Below are positions 14,167 to 21,703 of a DNA stretch of 64,000 nt, in pieces; the stretch's first letter is position 1, and every line of letters starts with the position of its first letter. The translations under genes and the position numbers were made by a program. This stretch comes from a virus, in IMG/VR virus record IMGVR_UViG_3300036790_000034, positions 1-64,000 of that record, one strand, 5' to 3'. The notes beneath the pieces were generated by a model, which did no database searches, was not told where the DNA came from, and was given only the letters and a program-made list of their open reading frames with translations.

Positions 14167-14853
14167 ATGAATTATCTACAGAGCCTTCGGCAACAATGGG
14201 GCAACGAGCTATATGAATACGTCAAGCGGACGATGGCTCGGCCCGTAGTCGAACCCCTAAGATACCAGGCCCCGTCGCCACCAACAGAGCCGCTATCTAA
14301 AAAAGTTTACATGCCACCTAGTGTAGAGAACATAGAAATGAATCGGTCCTACGTGGCCTCGACATTCGGATGTCCCGGCCTAGCTAGAGCATTCCCTGAA
14401 TCACAGGGTGTTAGTTATGGTTGGACTCCCGGCGTTTCTCCCTCCGGGGGTCGGTACGACGCTGCAAATACGCGGGTTCAAGAGTGCAAAATCATGGTGA
14501 CTTACTTTATTTTGTGTGGTGAGACGGGTTTTGTTAAAATCGGAAAATCGAACAGGGTGGGGAAACGATTAGCCTCTCTACAAACCGCCAACCCCCACAA
14601 ATTGGACCTCATCCTCTGTTTGCCGGATGTGTGTGGCTTTACTGAGGAACACCTTCATCAAAGATTTGCAAAACACCGCACGCAGGGAGAGTGGTTCAGC
14701 TACGTTGATGACCTTGTTGATTTCGTTGAAGAAAAAGTATCCCTGCAAGCGGCTGCGATGGATATGACGCTTCGGCCTACAAGAGCCGATATGCAGGCGT
14801 TGAGCAATTGGTATGGTGAGGGGGCGGATAGTGAAGGCGTCGAAAATAAATGA
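14167..14853 (+). CDS. GIY-YIG-like (T5orf172/Mug113 type) protein, 228 residues
   Basis: The C-terminal half is clear: VTYFILCGETGFVKIGKS, then RLASLQTANPHKL, then EEHLHQRFAKHRTQGEWF. This is the GIY-YIG-related T5orf172 domain, with the catalytic Arg and His-Glu pattern. The N-terminal 110 residues are Pro/Ser-rich and unassigned. Proteins of this group are nucleases often linked to mobile DNA. It lies among the homing-endonuclease genes of this phage but has its own long N-terminus, so it may instead be a host-directed nuclease. Confidence 0.8.
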   Translation: MNYLQSLRQQWGNELYEYVKRTMARPVVEPLRYQAPSPPTEPLSKKVYMPPSVENIEMNRSYVASTFGCPGLARAFPESQGVSYGWTPGVSPSGGRYDAANTRVQECKIMVTYFILCGETGFVKIGKSNRVGKRLASLQTANPHKLDLILCLPDVCGFTEEHLHQRFAKHRTQGEWFSYVDDLVDFVEEKVSLQAAAMDMTLRPTRADMQALSNWYGEGADSEGVENK

Positions 14854-15016
14854 ACTAAAAAGATGGAAAAAAGCGGCTGAGGATGCTGCCAAGTTGCAGA
14901 AGAAGTGGGAGGATGTGCTGGCCGAAGAAGGGCTTACGATGAACTGTGGTATCAGCAACAAGTTGTCGTACGCGGGCACTATTGCTGAGTTGGTGGTCAT
15001 TGAGAAGTTGAACTAG
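14831..15016 (+). CDS. Hypothetical helical protein, 61 residues
   Basis: The GTG at 14831 has a G-rich sequence before it; an ATG at 14813 is in frame and equally possible. The product is a Lys/Glu-rich helix (LKRWKKAAEDAAKLQKKWED). It overlaps the end of the GIY-YIG-like gene. Confidence 0.5.
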   Translation: MKASKINELKRWKKAAEDAAKLQKKWEDVLAEEGLTMNCGISNKLSYAGTIAELVVIEKLN

Positions 15017-15098
15017 TACACAATGAGTAACTAGTAAAAAGCCTTCTGTGGGAAAACGCAGCGACAATATATTTTCTGCGTTTTCAATCACTTGGGTG

Positions 15099-15135
15099 TC
15101 TCATATTGAGAAAATGGCTCTTACCCGTTTAGACT
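15099..15135 (+). promoter_or_regulatory. Promoter overlapped by an operator-like dyad
   Basis: TTGAGA, 18 nt, TAGACT forms a promoter reading into the late-gene direction. The -35 box is the right half of the dyad TCTCA-TAT-TGAGA (15099-15111), the same half-sites as at 2614 and 2774. Binding there would block the polymerase, so this looks like a repressed promoter. Confidence 0.6.
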
Positions 15136-15368
15136 GTGGAGAGGGACACAAACAAGTTTTAAGGCTGACCGTAGCCACACACAGCAAGGATTCGGGTCCA
15201 TAGCGACCTAAACTCAACCTGTTAGCCTGCGATGAAAGACGGTCAAATTTCTACGACAAACGCCGGAGACCTCCTCCTCGGTGCCCTCAGTGGCATCGAC
15301 TCCGGTGAGATTGAGGCCGACTCTCCTGCCAAGGATTGAGTCAGCCTTCGTTGTTTCTAGGAGGAAAC
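15136..15368 (+). other. Leader region before the glycosyltransferase operon
   Basis: About 230 nt follow the promoter before the next strong ribosome site. Apart from the weak 35-codon frame listed separately, I see only short imperfect hairpins (for example GGCTGACC...GGTC). It may act as an untranslated leader. Confidence 0.45.
15232..15339 (+). CDS. Possible small protein, 35 residues
   Basis: A 35-codon frame encodes an acidic peptide (TTNAGDLLLGALSGIDSGE). There is no good ribosome site, so expression is doubtful. Confidence 0.25.
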   Translation: MKDGQISTTNAGDLLLGALSGIDSGEIEADSPAKD

Positions 15369-15722
15369 ATGTCTACAGTACGAGACTCACAAGGCAACAT
15401 CTTGAATGCTCCCGGCCCCGGCTGCGGACGTTACACCGACGCGAACTCGACAGAGATTGATTGGTTCGCCACTCACCCGCGTCCGGTCGAAGTCACTCTC
15501 GCCGCGACGGTTGAATTCCACGCGACGAAAAGTCCCGCGACACTTCCACCGAACTCCGGCGACACACTGAAGGTTGTCGAAATGGAATCCGATGACAAGC
15601 TGAAAGTTGTCGAAGTGGAATTGCCGAAGACGGCTGAGATTGAGCCGACGGCTCCGGTCGCTGAAGCACTATCCGCTGGCGTCACGACCTCCGTTCTTCC
15701 ACAGACCGCTGTCATAGCGTGA
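15369..15722 (+). CDS. Hypothetical low-complexity protein, 117 residues
   Basis: Start at 15369 follows CTAGGAGGAAAC. The first half is Gly/Asn-rich, the second half Thr/Val/Glu/Pro repeats with a near-duplicated segment (LKVVEME and LKVVEVE). It overlaps the next gene by GTGA. A structural or linker protein is plausible. Confidence 0.6.
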   Translation: MSTVRDSQGNILNAPGPGCGRYTDANSTEIDWFATHPRPVEVTLAATVEFHATKSPATLPPNSGDTLKVVEMESDDKLKVVEVELPKTAEIEPTAPVAEALSAGVTTSVLPQTAVIA

Positions 15723-16420
15723 AACTTTTAATCGCGGTGATGACGTGCCACAAGCTGGATTACTTCATCGACGCGGATACGAAGGACTGGCTCGACGGCA
15801 AACGCTGCATGAGTCAATCACGACGCGTGATGACACAGCGTGCGACATGGATTAAGCGACTGCCGCAAGGCGTCGATTACAAATTCTTTTATGGAACGCG
15901 GCTTCGTCCTTCTCTCGATACACGCCGCGACACCATCCAACCCACCATTGACCGAGACCCGCTGTCCGATGAAATCTTCCTGACATGCGGAGACAACTAC
16001 ACAGCTAACCCCGAAAAAATGAAAGCGATTTGCCGCTACGCTCTCGCACGCGGATACGACTATTTGTTGCGTCTGGATGATGACACCTTCATCTTTCCTG
16101 AACGCCTTCTTTGCGAAGACTGGCAGCACGACTACGCCGGAGCGAACAAAGGTTCGTTTCATCCCGGTGGATGTCTCTTTCTGTCCCGGCGTGCGATGGA
16201 GTTGGTTGTTGCGTCCCGGCCCACATCTTATGCAGACGACCTTTGGATTGGACAGGTCATGGCGGACAATCGAATCCCGATGCACGGCATCGCTGCGATT
16301 CACAACGAGTTCGGAAACGGATACAATGTCATTCCTGAATCCCTCCCGATACACCGCCTCGCTTCCTTTCATTCGTGTCAGCCTGCGGTCATGGAATATC
16401 TCGATAAACATGCGGACTAA
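15719..16420 (+). CDS. Glycosyltransferase, GT31-like
   Basis: The 233-residue product starts at a GTG that overlaps the upstream stop. It has the GT-A features of beta-1,3-galactosyltransferase-like enzymes: FLTCGDNY, DYLLRLDDDTFI (metal-binding DDD, near residue 122), GGCLFLSRRAMEL and DDLWIG. It should transfer a sugar from a nucleotide-sugar donor. Two more glycosyltransferases follow in the same operon. The acceptor could be phage DNA, a virion protein or the host surface; no base-hydroxylating enzyme is visible in this window, so the target is open. Confidence 0.8.
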   Translation: MKLLIAVMTCHKLDYFIDADTKDWLDGKRCMSQSRRVMTQRATWIKRLPQGVDYKFFYGTRLRPSLDTRRDTIQPTIDRDPLSDEIFLTCGDNYTANPEKMKAICRYALARGYDYLLRLDDDTFIFPERLLCEDWQHDYAGANKGSFHPGGCLFLSRRAMELVVASRPTSYADDLWIGQVMADNRIPMHGIAAIHNEFGNGYNVIPESLPIHRLASFHSCQPAVMEYLDKHAD

Positions 16421-16453
16421 TTACCCGCGTGGGGCGGTGCTAACTCACCGCCC
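16411..16453 (+). ncRNA. Twin-hairpin RNA motif, copy A
   Basis: Hairpin 1 is GCGG-ACTAATTAC-CCGC, hairpin 2 is GGGCGGTG-CTAACT-CACCGCCC. Hairpin 1 contains the stop codon of the GT31-like gene. Copies B (20298) and C (32527) share loop 1 and the form of hairpin 2 while the stem bases differ and stay paired. Confidence 0.7.
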
Positions 16454-16491
16454 ATCTTGAAAGCCATGATTGATTACCTTGGGAGGCATTC

Positions 16492-17454
16492 ATGAGTTTG
16501 GACGCGACGAACGATGTCATTGTAGGCACAGCCAAAGGATACGGCTGGAAAGACCTAGAAAATTACGCAGTCAGTCTCGCAGCGTCCGGCTTTCGAGGCC
16601 GCAAGGTGATGTTCATCAACACGCTGACGCAAGCCGCGAAAGACACGCTGACCAAGCTGGGCTTTGAACTGGTCGAGTACACTTCGACGGCGGGTAACAC
16701 CGTTTACGAACGGTTCAGAGTTCTCCGTGACTGGCTGAACAAGGAAATCTTCAACATCCGCTACATCATTCATTGCGACGTTCGTGATGTTGTTATCCAG
16801 ACCGACCCGTCGGCGTGGATGGAGAAACAGACCACGAGATTGTTCGGGGCGAGTGAGTTCATTCTCTACCGCAACGAAATGTGCAACCCTGAGTGGGTCA
16901 AGAAACTTTACGGCGACCAGACGCTTGCATCTCTCGCCAATGAAGAAGTCATCTGTGCAGGCACCATCGCGGGAGAGGCGAAAGCAGTCCTCCAACTTGT
17001 CACTGAGATTTACGGCAGTTGCACAGACCGCTTTGGCGATGACCAAGCCGCGTTGAACGTTCTACTCCGCAACGAGTTCAAGAATGAGATGCGGATTCCG
17101 ACATGGGACGAAGGTTTCATCCTGACCGCAGGCTGGTGGTTGATTGGCCGCGTCAATGGAAATCCCGACCAACTCATCGGACAGAAGTCGCACCTTGGGA
17201 TGAACCCGCCGCAATTGAAAGATGGTGTGGCGTATCCTTACGGAAGCGACAAGCCCTACTGCATCGTCCACCAGTACGAACGCGGTAATGAATGGGCACC
17301 ACTGATTTCCAAGCACTATCACGCGATGGCTCCAGCGGTCGCAGACGACACTGCTCAAACAACGGCTGCTGTCCGGCGACGGAGAGCGGGTCCGCTGAAG
17401 TACGCGAAAGACGGATTGACGCTCGACTGGTTCGACATGCACGACGTGGGGTAA
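16492..17454 (+). CDS. Glycosyltransferase, GT-A type, 320 residues
   Basis: Start at 16492 follows GGGAGGCATTC. Residues about 90-105 hold IIHCDVRDVVIQTDP, a DxD-like donor and metal site; VICAGTIAGEAKAV and DRFGDDQAALN follow in the way seen in GT-A enzymes. The final 20 residues (KYAKDGLTLDWFDMH) closely resemble the C-terminus of the next glycosyltransferase although the catalytic domains differ. The enzyme likely acts with its two neighbours on a shared acceptor. Confidence 0.75.
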   Translation: MSLDATNDVIVGTAKGYGWKDLENYAVSLAASGFRGRKVMFINTLTQAAKDTLTKLGFELVEYTSTAGNTVYERFRVLRDWLNKEIFNIRYIIHCDVRDVVIQTDPSAWMEKQTTRLFGASEFILYRNEMCNPEWVKKLYGDQTLASLANEEVICAGTIAGEAKAVLQLVTEIYGSCTDRFGDDQAALNVLLRNEFKNEMRIPTWDEGFILTAGWWLIGRVNGNPDQLIGQKSHLGMNPPQLKDGVAYPYGSDKPYCIVHQYERGNEWAPLISKHYHAMAPAVADDTAQTTAAVRRRRAGPLKYAKDGLTLDWFDMHDVG

Positions 17455-17455
17455 C

Positions 17456-18124
17456 ATGCGATACAGCCTCCTGACGCCGACACTTTGTCGGTCAACACTC
17501 AAGCGGTTGTGCGATTCGATTGACGCCCAGACTTCACCGAGTTGGGAACACATAGTCATTGTTGACTGTGACCCGACTCCCGAACAGGGGGTCATTCTTG
17601 AATCAATCAAGCATCCCCAGCGTCGAATCGTGCGATGCTCGAAGCAACACAAAATGGATTACGGCAACACCGCCCGCCGCGAGGGGTTCGACATTGCTCA
17701 AGGGGATTACATACTCCAGATTGATGACGACGATTACTACGCGGACAACGAAGTCTTCACGACGCTCGAACGCGTCACGAAGCCGTGGGCTGCGTTCCCG
17801 GTTCTTGCACGCGGCATTCGATGCCACAACAAGCCGCCAGCCCTTCATCTGACTGGCTCCGCGATGTTCATGTATCGCCGCGACACGGGATTGAAGTTTC
17901 CTGATAACGCGGATTACTCTGCCGACGGCCAACTCGTCGAGGAGTTGAAGAAGCGATTTCCATACGAAACGTTGGACGACTGTCGGGAACTGGTTATCTA
18001 CCCGAAAGCGAATCACGGCAGGACACAGGCTGAAATTGATGCGTGGCGTCCGACCCTGAAGGCAATTAAGTACGCGGCTGACGGTTGCACCATTGATTGG
18101 CACGACCAACGCACACGCGGCTAA
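17456..18124 (+). CDS. Glycosyltransferase family 2 protein
   Basis: The 222-residue product opens with YSLLTPTLCRSTLKRLCDSI, typical of GT2, then YILQIDDDDYYAD (DxD motif) near residue 88. The ATG lies one base after the upstream stop. It ends in KYAADGCTIDWHDQ, matching the tail of the preceding enzyme (KYAxDGxTxDW). A nucleotide-sugar transferase acting in the cytoplasm. Confidence 0.82.
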   Translation: MRYSLLTPTLCRSTLKRLCDSIDAQTSPSWEHIVIVDCDPTPEQGVILESIKHPQRRIVRCSKQHKMDYGNTARREGFDIAQGDYILQIDDDDYYADNEVFTTLERVTKPWAAFPVLARGIRCHNKPPALHLTGSAMFMYRRDTGLKFPDNADYSADGQLVEELKKRFPYETLDDCRELVIYPKANHGRTQAEIDAWRPTLKAIKYAADGCTIDWHDQRTRG

Positions 18125-18136
18125 AAGGAAAAACAC

Positions 18137-18481
18137 ATGGCAGCAGTTCTTGAACCCGCTGGCTCCGGCGTAGCGGGCACGCAGACACAGGGCGTGACAA
18201 AGCAGTATCAGGCATCTGGCACGGGAAGTTCGGCCTCCACTCTGGAGACCATCACTCCGTACGACAGCGGCACTATCCTTGGCACCGTTCCTCCCGGCAA
18301 AGCTGGGCTGAAGCTGGTCGATGGCACAGTGCAGCGTGCATCGCAGTTGCTTGCAGACAGCACCCCCGGTGCGGTAGGCAACGCTCTCGTGCCGACGTTC
18401 TCAACATTGAATACGGACCCGACGCCGCCGTCTGGTTCACAGCCCGCCGACGGATTGTCACAGGCACCGAACCGCGAGTAA
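18137..18481 (+). CDS. Hypothetical Gly/Thr/Ser-rich protein, 114 residues
   Basis: Start at 18137 follows AAAGGAAAAACAC. Low-complexity and beta-prone (GTILGTVPPGKAGLKLVDGT), resembling small virion decoration proteins, but there is no firm family. Confidence 0.6.
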   Translation: MAAVLEPAGSGVAGTQTQGVTKQYQASGTGSSASTLETITPYDSGTILGTVPPGKAGLKLVDGTVQRASQLLADSTPGAVGNALVPTFSTLNTDPTPPSGSQPADGLSQAPNRE

Positions 18482-18494
18482 TAGGGAGGGAGCC

Positions 18495-18845
18495 ATGCGT
18501 TCCGATAAGACGTTACGACGCTGGTATCTCCTCATCAACAAGAAATTCTTCTACGGCGAGTTGCCCACGAATGTCATTATTCGATGGGCACTCCCCGGTG
18601 AAGAGAAAGACATCGCGTGTACGGAACGTTTGCTCGAAGGCAAATACTGCTACGAGGTTCTTCTCAATCGCGACAAGAACAAAACCAATTCGCAGAAGTT
18701 GAGTTCGCTCCTTCACGAGATGGTTCACATCGCTACCCACTACAAAGATAATCACGGTCCTCTCTTCAGTGATTGGCATGACAAACTCGTCGAGCGTGGG
18801 GCATTCAAGAAGGGAGCCTTGCTGGTAGGAATCAGCCTGTTCTGA
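18495..18845 (+). CDS. SprT-like zinc metalloprotease, 116 residues
   Basis: LLHEMVHIATHY has the HExxH zinc motif (near residue 75), followed by NHGPLFSDWHDKL with the third ligand His, in the SprT-like spacing. The N-terminus (RWYLLINKKFFYGELP) matches the usual SprT start. SprT-like proteins act on proteins bound to DNA in other systems; in this phage the substrate is unknown. Compact, without the C-terminal zinc ribbon. Confidence 0.75.
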   Translation: MRSDKTLRRWYLLINKKFFYGELPTNVIIRWALPGEEKDIACTERLLEGKYCYEVLLNRDKNKTNSQKLSSLLHEMVHIATHYKDNHGPLFSDWHDKLVERGAFKKGALLVGISLF

Positions 18846-18854
18846 GGAGGGCAG

Positions 18855-19133
18855 ATGCCGAGAAAATCGGAACATATCGTGTTCGCGATGAACACTGCCG
18901 CAGCAATTGCGAGAGATAAGAAATGTCCGCACGCCACACGCCTTCGTGCGTTAGACCGATTCTGCGTGTTGGCGAAACTGTACGACATCAAGATGCAGGA
19001 CAACGACCCGCGAAACGACGGTCGGAAGCCAGAAGAGTTGCCCGTCACGCCAGACTCAGCGGATGCGGAATTGGATAGGTTAGTCGCAGAGCGAGTCAAG
19101 AAGTACAAACCAGAGGGGAACAATGGGCGTTAA
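18855..19133 (+). CDS. Hypothetical protein, 92 residues
   Basis: Start at 18855 follows GAGGAGGGCAG. The N-terminal half is helical (ATRLRALDRFCVLAKLYDIK), the rest charged. Its place two genes before the homing cassettes and terminase would fit a small terminase subunit, but there is no diagnostic motif. It overlaps the next gene by 11 nt. Confidence 0.55.
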   Translation: MPRKSEHIVFAMNTAAAIARDKKCPHATRLRALDRFCVLAKLYDIKMQDNDPRNDGRKPEELPVTPDSADAELDRLVAERVKKYKPEGNNGR

Positions 19134-19404
19134 CTATCCGACAGTGAAAGAGTCCGACATCGACGGCTTTGCCCGCGTGTGGGACCATCGCGGCCTCAAG
19201 CTGATTATGGACGCGACTTCAAAGCGATTCGCGGTTGATTTCGCGAACGTTGTACTTCGGTCGTATATCGACGACCTTCGGGCCAAGGCTGCTCTAGCTC
19301 TCAAGGCAAAGCAGGCAGCGACGACCCCGGCACCCGCCGAGGCGTTGCCCGCCCCGGTTCCTGCCCCGGAACCTGTCAAGTCCACCATCATCCTCACGGA
19401 CTAG
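19123..19404 (+). CDS. Hypothetical protein with Pro/Ala-rich tail, 93 residues
   Basis: The N-terminal 60 residues are helical (AVDFANVVLRSYIDDLRAKA), the last 30 are Ala/Pro repeats ending STIILTD. GAGGGGAACA precedes the ATG. No domain recognised. Confidence 0.55.
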   Translation: MGVNYPTVKESDIDGFARVWDHRGLKLIMDATSKRFAVDFANVVLRSYIDDLRAKAALALKAKQAATTPAPAEALPAPVPAPEPVKSTIILTD

Positions 19405-19406
19405 TG

Positions 19407-19820
19407 ATGGAAAAGTCCTGTAGGTACTGTGGAGATTCTTACACTCCGACTCGGAGTCTGCGAGTTTACTGTTCGGAACAGTGTGGTAAGAACGCCCGCA
19501 ACAAGAAATGGCGTGATGCGAAGGATATGGGGGCATACTTTCGCGGATACCGATATGGTTTTATCCCCGGTGAATTTGAACGACGTATCAAAGACCAGAA
19601 TGGTCTGTGCTTGGCTTGTGGTCAACCTTTCGGGGACGAAACTCCCTGCGTAGACCATGACCATTCCTGCTGTGCCAAGGCCGCTCCAACGTGCGGTAAA
19701 TGTACCAGAGGGTTGCTTCACCAAACATGCAATAGGATTCTTGGTCAAGCGAAGGATGATTCTACTCTCCTAGCATCCTTGGTTTCTTATCTTCGGGAGG
19801 CACCGTGGAAGAAATCATAA
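19407..19820 (+). CDS. HNH endonuclease VII-like with N-terminal zinc finger
   Basis: The 137-residue product starts with CRYCGDSY...YCSEQCG, a two-pair zinc finger. It then has the endonuclease VII core: NGLCLACG, CVDHDHS, RGLLHQTCNRILG and a C-terminal helix. An 11-residue insertion with CCAKAAPTCGKC interrupts the space between DHDH and RGLL. The next gene starts inside its 3' end. Confidence 0.85.
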   Translation: MEKSCRYCGDSYTPTRSLRVYCSEQCGKNARNKKWRDAKDMGAYFRGYRYGFIPGEFERRIKDQNGLCLACGQPFGDETPCVDHDHSCCAKAAPTCGKCTRGLLHQTCNRILGQAKDDSTLLASLVSYLREAPWKKS

Positions 19821-20299
19821 AAGGATTGTGGCTTGGCAGCGACGAAGATGTCCCCAAGGCGAAGGAGCGAGGGTGGGCACGTTTATGTGCCTGCAAAGAC
19901 GGGATTGATTCGCATCGTTCGATGCTTGAATACGAGACTCGCGGTGCTCCTGACGGAAAAGATTATTACTTCGCCCGCAAAGGCGATGTGCTGGCACTCA
20001 ATTTGATTGACAGCGAAGACCCTGAGATGATTCCTGATAAGGTCATCGACGCGGGCCTGAAGTTCATCAAGGAGATGCAGGACAAACACCGCATCCTTCT
20101 TGTTCACTGCAACGCGGGTCACTCGCGGTCTCCGATTATCACGCTGATGTATCTTCATGCAGTCGGAGAGTTACCGCAGAATTACATCACCGCGTCTAAG
20201 CGGTTCAAGTACCTGTACGATAAGTTCGACCCCGGCGTCGGCATGGAAAGTCACGCAAGGGAAAGATGGAAAGCGTTGCCACAATTTTTCAACAAATAG
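19805..20299 (+). CDS. Dual-specificity / tyrosine phosphatase-like protein
   Basis: The 164-residue product has the Cys-phosphatase signature HCNAGHSRS (HCx5R, near residue 100) preceded by ILLV and followed by a helix, and a general-acid Asp candidate in NLIDSEDPEM. This is the compact dual-specificity fold. The GTG start follows GGGAGGCACC and lies inside the HNH gene. It could dephosphorylate host or phage proteins, or a phosphorylated sugar or nucleotide. Confidence 0.82.
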   Translation: MEEIIKGLWLGSDEDVPKAKERGWARLCACKDGIDSHRSMLEYETRGAPDGKDYYFARKGDVLALNLIDSEDPEMIPDKVIDAGLKFIKEMQDKHRILLVHCNAGHSRSPIITLMYLHAVGELPQNYITASKRFKYLYDKFDPGVGMESHARERWKALPQFFNK

Positions 20300-20344
20300 A
20301 CGGCTTAATTACCCGTCTAGGGCGGTTGCTGATACCAGCCGCCC
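20298..20344 (+). ncRNA. Twin-hairpin RNA motif, copy B
   Basis: Hairpin 1 AGACGG-CTTAATTAC-CCGTCT; hairpin 2 GGGCGGTTG-CTGATAC-CAGCCGCCC with one T-G pair. It starts at the phosphatase stop codon and ends 9 nt before the ribosome site of an HNH gene. Confidence 0.7.
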
Positions 20345-20365
20345 ATTCTTGTATCAGGAGAAAAC

Positions 20366-20728
20366 ATGAACAAAACAAAGTACGACAAACAGTATTACCT
20401 CGACCACAGAGAAGAGTTTCTTGCCCGGGCTTCAGTGTCTTATGCTTCGCCTGAAGGCAAGCGTCGAAATCTAGCCAATCGCCTTCGACGAGAGTTTGAT
20501 ATGACTCTCGAAGAATACGAAAGGAAAGATACAGAGCAAGCGGGGCTTTGTAAGATTTGTGGACACTCGCAGCATGGTGGTAAGCGGTTAGCCGTTGACC
20601 ATGACCACGATACGAAGGAAAATCGAGATTTACTTTGCGACCTCTGCAATCGTGCATTGGGGTTGTTCAAAGACAACCTTGATACACTTCGTAATGCTGT
20701 CGCGTATCTAGAAAAGTGGAAGAAATAA
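20366..20728 (+). CDS. HNH endonuclease VII-like, 120 residues
   Basis: A basic N-terminus is followed by GLCKICG, LAVDHDHDTKE, RDLLCDLCNRALG and a helix DNLDTLRNAVAYLEKW. This is the full endonuclease VII-type core used by homing genes of this phage. Start has AGGAGAAAAC. The gene after it begins one base beyond the stop, so it is neatly spliced into the operon. Confidence 0.9.
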   Translation: MNKTKYDKQYYLDHREEFLARASVSYASPEGKRRNLANRLRREFDMTLEEYERKDTEQAGLCKICGHSQHGGKRLAVDHDHDTKENRDLLCDLCNRALGLFKDNLDTLRNAVAYLEKWKK

Positions 20729-20729
20729 C

Positions 20730-21407
20730 ATGGGCATTCTCGATAACCCGATTGTCAAAGGTCTTGTAGACAAGGCCAAAAATACAGCAGCCGCAGTTAA
20801 GACGGGCAATCAGGAAACTGAGGGTCTCGGCAATGAGCTCGCAGCCAAGAGCGACATGATTAAGGCTGCACGCGGTGAGACGAATGAACCCGCACCCAAG
20901 GCTCCAGTAAAACGTGAGCCTTCGACGTGGGAGAAAGTTCACCCCATGCCTTACGGCTCCCGCCCCGGCGAGAAACGTATCGACGTGACCGATGCTTTGA
21001 AGCCTCTCGGTTCGTACAAGAAAGGAACACCCTACGTCCCTAAGACTGGAGTCTACAAACTCCACGAGGGAGAGGCGGTCGTCCCAAAGGAAAAGAACAC
21101 CATGAATGCAGCAGACGCGATGGCGGGCATCACAGGCAAAGCCAAGCCGCCCAAAGAAATCAAAGAAATGGTGCATACGAAGACTCACAATAATAAGCAC
21201 ATTGTGACTCATCGACACCATCACCCGGAGCATCACCCTGATGAAACTCATGCTTTCGATAACATGAGTGACGTTCACTCTCATATGGAAGACCACGCGG
21301 GTGTTCCTAATGCGGGAGAGGCTGCTCCTACTGGTGCTGAGGCACCTTCGCCGTTGACCGCAGCCCCCTCTCCGGCCCCCACTCCAACCCCGACGCCGGG
21401 AATGTAA
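20730..21407 (+). CDS. Virion-associated protein with His-rich segment, 225 residues
   Basis: A helical N-terminus (ILDNPIVKGLVDKAKNTAA) is followed by GTPYVPKTGVYKLHEGEAV, a motif widespread in phage structural proteins (VPxTGxYxLHEGEAV). Next is a His-dense segment (about residues 150-185, for example HRHHHPEHHPDE) and a Pro/Ala tail. It sits just before the terminase. Function unknown; metal binding is possible. Confidence 0.65.
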   Translation: MGILDNPIVKGLVDKAKNTAAAVKTGNQETEGLGNELAAKSDMIKAARGETNEPAPKAPVKREPSTWEKVHPMPYGSRPGEKRIDVTDALKPLGSYKKGTPYVPKTGVYKLHEGEAVVPKEKNTMNAADAMAGITGKAKPPKEIKEMVHTKTHNNKHIVTHRHHHPEHHPDETHAFDNMSDVHSHMEDHAGVPNAGEAAPTGAEAPSPLTAAPSPAPTPTPTPGM

Positions 21408-21418
21408 AGGATAATTCA

Positions 21419-21631
21419 ATGGAACATTCACCCGAAGAAAAATCACATTTTTCCCGCTCTATGCATAAGCTGCATGGTGGGGCACTTCATCGGCATTTCG
21501 ATATACCGGAAGACCAGCCGATTCCGATGGAGAAGAAACAAGAAGCCGCAAACTCTGACAATCCGCACGTTGCCGCGATGGGACGTATGGCGGTAGCGAT
21601 GCACGGTTGGAAACATCCGGGTAAGAAATAA
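21419..21631 (+). CDS. Small protein before terminase, 70 residues
   Basis: AAAGGATAATTCA precedes the ATG. The product (MEHSPEEKSHFSRSMHKLHG...) is His-rich and helical with a second helix HVAAMGRMAVAMHGW. Its position between a structural gene and TerL fits a packaging accessory protein, but there is no identifying motif. Confidence 0.6.
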   Translation: MEHSPEEKSHFSRSMHKLHGGALHRHFDIPEDQPIPMEKKQEAANSDNPHVAAMGRMAVAMHGWKHPGKK

Positions 21632-21703
21632 CGAAATGTGAGGAGACCGTTCGTGTGGCATCGGCCATCTTGGAGTCTGCTTTATGATATTTGAGGGGGA
21701 GTA

